DNA of 64,000 bases from Gymnopilus junonius (Eukaryota > Basidiomycota > Agaricomycetes > Agaricales > Galerinaceae). The notes under the pieces were generated by a model. That model was given only the letters and a program-made list of their open reading frames with translations. It made no database searches and had not been told where the DNA came from. Position numbers and translations under genes: made by a program. Numbering within the stretch: the stretch's first letter is position 1; every line of letters starts with the position of its first letter. Shown piece by piece: positions 60,756 to 64,000 of this stretch. The stretch lies in assembly GCA_015501075.1 (NCBI GenBank), contig JADNYJ010000014.1:1-64000 (forward strand). Reading direction: 5' to 3'.

Positions 60756-61731
60756 ATGTCGCACACCGATTCTGACTCAGAGGATTTCGAAGACCTCGAA
60801 GACCTCGAAGCGCAGGAGCAGAAACTCATGCTCCAGAGGGAAGAGCTTCGTCGGAAGCGAGAACGGATGGAGCAGAGGTGACGGGAGGCAGAGGAGCGTG
60901 CAGAGGTGGAACGGGCAGCAGAAGAAGCACGGAAGGCGGCCGAGGTGGAGGAGGCAGTGGAGGCGGAGAAGGCGGCGGAGGCAGAGCGAAGTAAAACCGC
61001 AAAGGGAAAGAAGAAGGTTGAGAAGGCAGCTGCGATGCAGCAGAAGGTGGTCGCGATGCGGGAGTCAGCCGGAGTGTACGAGGCGGTGGTAGGAGTTGTC
61101 TGCATTCGGTGCGTGCAGGCGGGGGTGGAGTGCCTATGGCCAAGGTAAGTCCCATTTTTAATTTTTCTTTGTTATGATTTAATTTTTTGACTTGTGATTT
61201 GTTTTTAGGGAGGGTACCAGCAAGGCGACGGGGGCGGCAAAGCCCAAGCCCAAGACGACGGTGGAGGCGCAGAAAGGGCTGGGTATCGAGCACATTGCTT
61301 GATACCTGAGGGAGATCCAGGACTTGTTGGAAGACATGTCCTGGATCCAAGATCCCCCATATGCACTGTCGGAGCCAAGTGCATCGGAGTACATACCATC
61401 GGACCAGGAGGAAATCAACGCAGAGGCAGAGTATTTGAACGAGAGGTATGAGAGGGTCATGGCAGCCTTAGACGCGGGGAAGAAGGTTGAGGTGGACGAG
61501 TCGGAGGAGTCGGAGGAGGAGGTAGTCGGAGCGGTGATGGGTGAACAGGAGGACGAGAGGTCGGATGCAGAAATGAGGAGTGATAGCGAGGGAGAGGTCA
61601 AGGTGTTAAAGAGGAAAAGGGATGAGTCATCGGATTTGGAGGAGGATGAGGAGGAGGATGAGGATGAGGATGATGGAGGATTAGAAGGGATGAGGATGTA
61701 TGAGGTGCCAGCAAAGCGTGCTCGTCAATAG
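60756..61731 (+). pseudogene. Opposite-strand gene in chromovirus 2B, deleted zinc cluster
   Basis: Same two-exon layout as in 2A: exons 60756-61144 and 61209-61731 with a 64-nt intron. The first half-cluster CIRCVQAGVECLWPR is kept, but exon 2 lacks about 99 nt that in 2A encode the second half (SCKHCQVQRKGC), so no binuclear cluster can form. TGA codons interrupt it at 60879-60881 and 61300-61302; 2A has CAA and CGA there. The acidic Glu/Asp C-terminus and VPAKRARQ end are conserved. Confidence 0.75.
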
Positions 61732-61830
61732 ATAGTAGTGTTTGTAGAGTTTTTTTTTTTTTCTTTTCTTGTCTTTTTTCTATATACTTGTCTTTTCTTG
61801 TTAATGACATTTTTTTTGGTGAATCGTAAG

Positions 61831-64000
61831 CTAAGTGAGAGATGAAAGAGGTCCAGGTTTGTCGGGGTAAGCGGAGTGAAAGTCGGAGATGAGGTCGGGC
61901 ATGTGTTCGAGTTCAGTAGCTGGGAGCCAGGATTGTTCTTCATCGGTGCCTTCATAACCTAACCAGCAAACCAAGTACAATAGTTTGCACTTGCATCGTT
62001 GATCAAGCTTGGAGTCGAGGACTTCAGCAATTTCATATTTGATTTCGCCTTCGACTTCAACAGGCGGAGGCAGAGATTGAGTCCGATTCAGAATATCATT
62101 CGGAGTAAATGGTTCCAGCATAGAAACGTGGTAAATGGGGTGAACACCGTGCATGGAGTCAGGAAGTCGTAAAGTAAAAGAGTGTGTGCTGGCTTTGGCG
62201 ATGATATCAAAAGGACCGTAATATTTTTCAGAGAGTTTTTTGGAGGGACGTGTGGTGCGGAAGAACTTTGCTTTGACGAATGCTTGCTGTCCGACTTGGA
62301 AGTCAGGGGGCGGAGTGCGTTGGAGGTCGGCGGAGACTTGATAACGCTTTTGTGATTCAGCGATAGCATTCTTGAGTTCTTTGTGTAATTCGTCTAGATC
62401 AACAACAAAATCGTGAGCGCGAGCGGAGGCGAGGTTGCATTTGGGTGGATAGCCATGTTAGGGTGGTAACCTTTATTAGCAAAGAATGGTGAAATGCCAG
62501 TAGTAGCACTAGGAGCATTGTTGTAAGCAAACTCTGCAAGAGGTAATAGACTTGACCAATTATCTTGCTGATAGTTGCAATAAATTCGGAGGTATTGCTC
62601 TAGTGTCTGATTAGTATGTTCAGTCTGGCCATCACCTTCAGGATGGTATCCGGAAGTAAAATGGAGTTTCATGTCAAGTGCTTTTCCTAAGGATCAGAAG
62701 AAGCGGGAGATGAATTCAGGTCCATGGTCAGAGGTGACATGTTCAGGGATGCCGTGCTTGGAGAACACATGAATGATGAAAAGCATGGCAAGGTCTTCAG
62801 AGGTGCAAGCGGAGGTGGTCGGAATGAATATAGCTTGCTTGGTGAGTTGGTCAACAATGACTAGGATCGCATCATGTCCATCGGATGTTGGAAGGATTTC
62901 GATAAAGTCCATTGATATTGAATTCCAAGGACATTCGGGATCGGGAGCTGCTTGAGCAATCCGTAGGGTTTGTGTCATTGAGGTTTGGAATGCATACATG
63001 TCGTACATGATTTGCAATACTTCTTCACAAAGTCTCGTAGTCCGGGCCAGGTGTATTCACAAAGGATAAGACTAGTTGTCTTATTTTGTCCAGGGTGTCC
63101 AGCAAGGATATGATCGTGCTTGTGTCGGAGGATGCGGAGTCGGAGGTCGGATGCATCAGGAACATAGATGCTGATTCATGACGGAGGTAACCATCTGGAT
63201 CAAGGGACCAGTGTGGTTTTGGTTCCTTCATGTGAGCAAGGTAAACCAGGTTGGAGGGTAGCGCAGTGAGGATGTCGTGTCGGAGTAGGTCGGAGTCCAT
63301 GAGGGATACTGTGCAGAGGGTGGGTTCAAAGAGTTGGGTGGCACGGAGGGATGCGGAGAGTTGTTCTTGGGTGAAAATGGGTCAGAAGTTGCTTGGGTTA
63401 ATGCTTGCATAGTCGCTATTTCCCCCTTTGGGATAGACATCCCATCGTCTAGTTAAAGAGTCAGGTTTCATACCGAGATGTCCAGGGCGGAAGCGGATGA
63501 CAAGGTTGAATTGGCAGAGATATTTGGACCAGCGGGCTTGTCGGCGAGTAAGAACTTTAGTGGTTGCAAAGTACGTTAAATTCTTGTGGTCGGTGATGAC
63601 ATCGATCAGAGCGGCGGAGCCTTCCAGATAATGTCGCCATACTTTAAATGCATTGAAGATTGCTAGTAGTTCTTTGTCGTGGGTGTCATAGTTGATTTCA
63701 GGACCTGTGAAAGTTGTGAGTGAAATGCAACAGGGTGAATCTCGTCATCGGAGGTGCGAATGGAGAGGATCCTCCAAGCGCGTAGTCGGAAGCATCAGTT
63801 TCCACAATAATCGGATGGTCGGGAACCCAGTGAGTAAGTATTGGAGCAGTTGTAAACGCTTTCTTGAGCTTGTTGAAGGCTTTTCGAGCAGCATCATTGA
63901 ATTGCCAAGGGGTTCCTTTCCTAGTGAGTCAGGTGAGCGGAACAACGATGTCGGAGTAGTCGGAGATAAATTGTCGGTAGAAATTCGCGAAACCTAAGAA
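61831..64000 (-). pseudogene. Pol of chromovirus 2B (3' part, broken)
   Basis: Chromodomain (YEIAEVLDSKL, YLVCWLGYEG), integrase core (WNSISMDFIEILP, VTSDHGPEFISRFF-stop, DGQTEHTNQTLEQYL) and RNase H are visible from right to left. It shares the TGA after FISRFF with copy 2A, and has its own single-base loss near 62940. At 63445-63447 it retains CGA (TRRWDVYPK region) where 2A has TGA. Confidence 0.88.

Larger units (their letters stand above)
60160..64000 (-). mobile_element. Chromovirus copy 2B, truncated by window end
   Basis: Same family and orientation as copy 2A: 3' LTR, opposite-strand gene, chromodomain, integrase and RNase H regions are present, while RT, protease, gag and the 5' LTR lie beyond the window. 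CATGT precedes the LTR as probable target copy. Differences from 2A are mostly CpG transitions, and 2B keeps CGA at some sites where 2A has TGA. Confidence 0.93.

Overview
The window is nuclear DNA of a filamentous basidiomycete, most likely an Agaricomycete (mushroom class). The evidence is genes split by many 50-70 nt introns with GTNNGN donors, a DUF6533-type seven-helix membrane protein, F-box-like families, KDZ and Ty3/chromovirus transposons, and very compact host-gene spacing. No rRNA, tRNA, CRISPR or bacterial-type operon was recognised.

Layout. 1-2.9 kb: non-coding, with a perfect hairpin and a GC-rich minisatellite. 2.9-10.4 kb: complete but decayed Ty3 chromovirus (element 1) on the minus strand, with 196-bp LTRs and an AGTAT target duplication. 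10.4-37.7 kb: host-gene island. It holds a mitochondrial-type glutamyl-tRNA synthetase (+), a disordered Ser/Pro-rich protein (+), a DUF6533 membrane protein (-), a TCAB1/WDR79-like WD40 protein (+), an F-box-like protein (-) with a frameshifted paralogue beside it (-), a short TIR element carrying a zinc-finger ORF, an aldo-keto reductase (+), a conserved unknown protein (+) and a large TPR protein of YPP1/TTC7 type (-). 37.7-64 kb: a transposon graveyard. A ~1,000-codon gene of an uncharacterised repeated family (minus, 49,230 down to 38,297) is split by a 617-bp hAT-type MITE and by a 7.3-kb chromovirus (element 2A, TSD CAAAT). Next come small foldback elements, a decayed KDZ transposon with transposase and Ulp1-like protease (+), small family genes of unknown function, a 161-bp tandem repeat, and a second chromovirus copy (2B) that runs off the window end.

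Three themes stand out. (1) In-frame stops in the transposon coding regions are almost all TGA where CGA (Arg) is expected, and copy-to-copy comparison shows CGA/TGA/CAA at matching sites. This is CpG deamination, not CpA-directed RIP. (2) Chromoviruses 2A and 2B carry an intron-containing gene on the strand opposite gag-pol, between the chromodomain and the 3' LTR. It encodes a coiled-coil, acidic protein whose 2A copy has the exact cysteine spacing of a Zn2Cys6 binuclear cluster; a TATA box at the LTR edge points into it. (3) Nested insertions can be undone on paper: reading frame is restored across both the MITE and the 2A target duplications. How the host genes relate to each other is not apparent; they look like unrelated housekeeping and family genes.
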